Positions 9,172 to 9,739 of a stretch of DNA of 9,739 nt are shown here, one piece after another. Within the stretch, counting starts at the first letter, position 1; each line of letters opens with the position of its first letter. The notes beneath the pieces were generated by a model. It ran no database searches and was not told the DNA's origin. It saw only the letters and a list, made by a program, of their open reading frames with translations. The position numbers and the translations under genes were made by a program. Origin of the DNA: DALYLB01 sp046154695 (GTDB taxonomy: Bacteria; Acidobacteriota; Blastocatellia; RBC074); the NCBI GenBank assembly GCA_046154695.1, contig JBJXFI010000137.1, positions 1 through 9,739 of the forward strand, given 5' to 3'.

Positions 9172-9739
9172 GTGAAATCTATACGGGCTATATTCGTTAT
9201 CTCGGTTCTCGTGATCTGCGGGCTGCAGGCTGAGACGGTTGCGAGGGGGCAGCAGGGCCGAAAAGCGCCCAACATCATTTTCATGATGGCCGATGATCTG
9301 GGGTGGGGAGATCTGGGAAGTTATGGGCAGAAGAAGATCCGCACTCCCCATCTGGATCGAATGGCGGCGGAGGGGATGCGCTTCACGCAGTTCTATGCGG
9401 GGTCGCCGGTGTGCGCTCCATCGCGATGCGTGCTGATGACGGGGAAGCACGGCGGGCATGCGTACATTCGCGACAACAGGGAGGTGAGGCCGGAAGGGCA
9501 ATGGCCGCTGGCCGGCGGGGAAGTGACGATCGCCGAGATGCTCAAGACGCGGGGGTACGCGACGGGCGGCTTCGGCAAGTGGGGATTGGGTTTCATCGGA
9601 AGCGAGGGGGATCCGAATCGACAGGGCTTCGATCTCTTTTACGGATACAACTGCCAGCGGGAGGCGCATAACTTCTATCCCGATCATCTGTGGCGGAATG
9701 ACCGCAAAATCGACCTCGAAGGGAACAGCCGCGGGCTGA
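9172..9739 (+). CDS. Secreted sulfatase, arylsulfatase A-like (3' end outside window)
   Basis: The first 189 residues are present and the frame is open to the window edge. A GTG start at 9172 follows AGGGAG (9161-9166) by 5 nt; an in-frame GTG at 9166 overlaps that site and is less likely. Residues 1 to about 25 form a signal peptide (KSIRAIFVISVLVICGLQA). The mature protein opens with APNIIFMMADDLGWGDLGSYG, whose Asp41-Asp42 are calcium ligands. The sulfatase signature is SPVCAPSRCVLMTGKHGG (78-95): Cys81 in CxPSR is the residue converted to formylglycine. GFGKWGLG (133-140) contains the family lysine. It should cleave sulfate esters from a carbohydrate or other polymer outside the cytoplasm. 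A formylglycine-generating enzyme is required and is not in the window. The exact sulfatase subfamily cannot be assigned from this portion. Confidence 0.93.
   Translation, partial: MKSIRAIFVISVLVICGLQAETVARGQQGRKAPNIIFMMADDLGWGDLGSYGQKKIRTPHLDRMAAEGMRFTQFYAGSPVCAPSRCVLMTGKHGGHAYIRDNREVRPEGQWPLAGGEVTIAEMLKTRGYATGGFGKWGLGFIGSEGDPNRQGFDLFYGYNCQREAHNFYPDHLWRNDRKIDLEGNSRGL

Overview
The window is GC-rich bacterial DNA with seven genes, all on the + strand; the last is cut by the window end. Signal peptides, a LolA-like periplasmic carrier and a large FtsX-type permease indicate a Gram-negative (diderm) cell. A secreted sulfatase, a PhyH dioxygenase beside a sugar-isomerase-like TIM barrel, a Uma2 nuclease and hairpin-forming intergenic repeats resemble Planctomycetota and relatives, Hydrogenedentota/Sumerlaeota-type lineages, or Acidobacteriota. 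No rRNA, tRNA or other strong marker is present, so this assignment is inference only.

Layout. Positions 1-273 are non-coding and carry a REP-like double hairpin (29-75) and one copy of a 25-nt dispersed repeat (153-177). Positions 274-2484 encode an exported dipeptidyl-peptidase IV family serine protease, followed by a perfect 15-bp hairpin (2487-2526). Positions 2589-3290 and 3287-5848 are an ATPase/permease pair with a 4-base stop/start overlap, forming a LolCDE/MacB/YbbAP-type ABC system. A terminator-like hairpin lies at 5863-5884 and an inverted pair of the 25-nt repeat at 5852-5931. Next come a LolA-like outer-membrane lipoprotein-sorting protein (5947-6720), a phytanoyl-CoA dioxygenase family enzyme (6725-7573), a xylose-isomerase-like TIM barrel protein (7597-8403) and a Uma2-type PD-(D/E)XK nuclease with a lysine-rich tail (8425-9102). 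These four are separated by only 4, 23 and 21 nt. A sulfatase with an N-terminal signal peptide starts at 9172 and runs off the window.

How the genes may work together. The ABC pair plus the LolA-like protein look like an envelope module that extracts a lipid or lipoprotein from the inner membrane and carries it across the periplasm. The dioxygenase and TIM barrel pair look like two steps on one small molecule, substrate unknown. DPP IV and the sulfatase are exported hydrolases, suggesting use of peptides and sulfated polymers. I found no convincing undescribed defence or mobile system. The most unusual signals are the intergenic repeat family, with one inverted pair placed so that it could control the LolA-like gene, and the possible link between the transport module and the oxygenase/isomerase pair.
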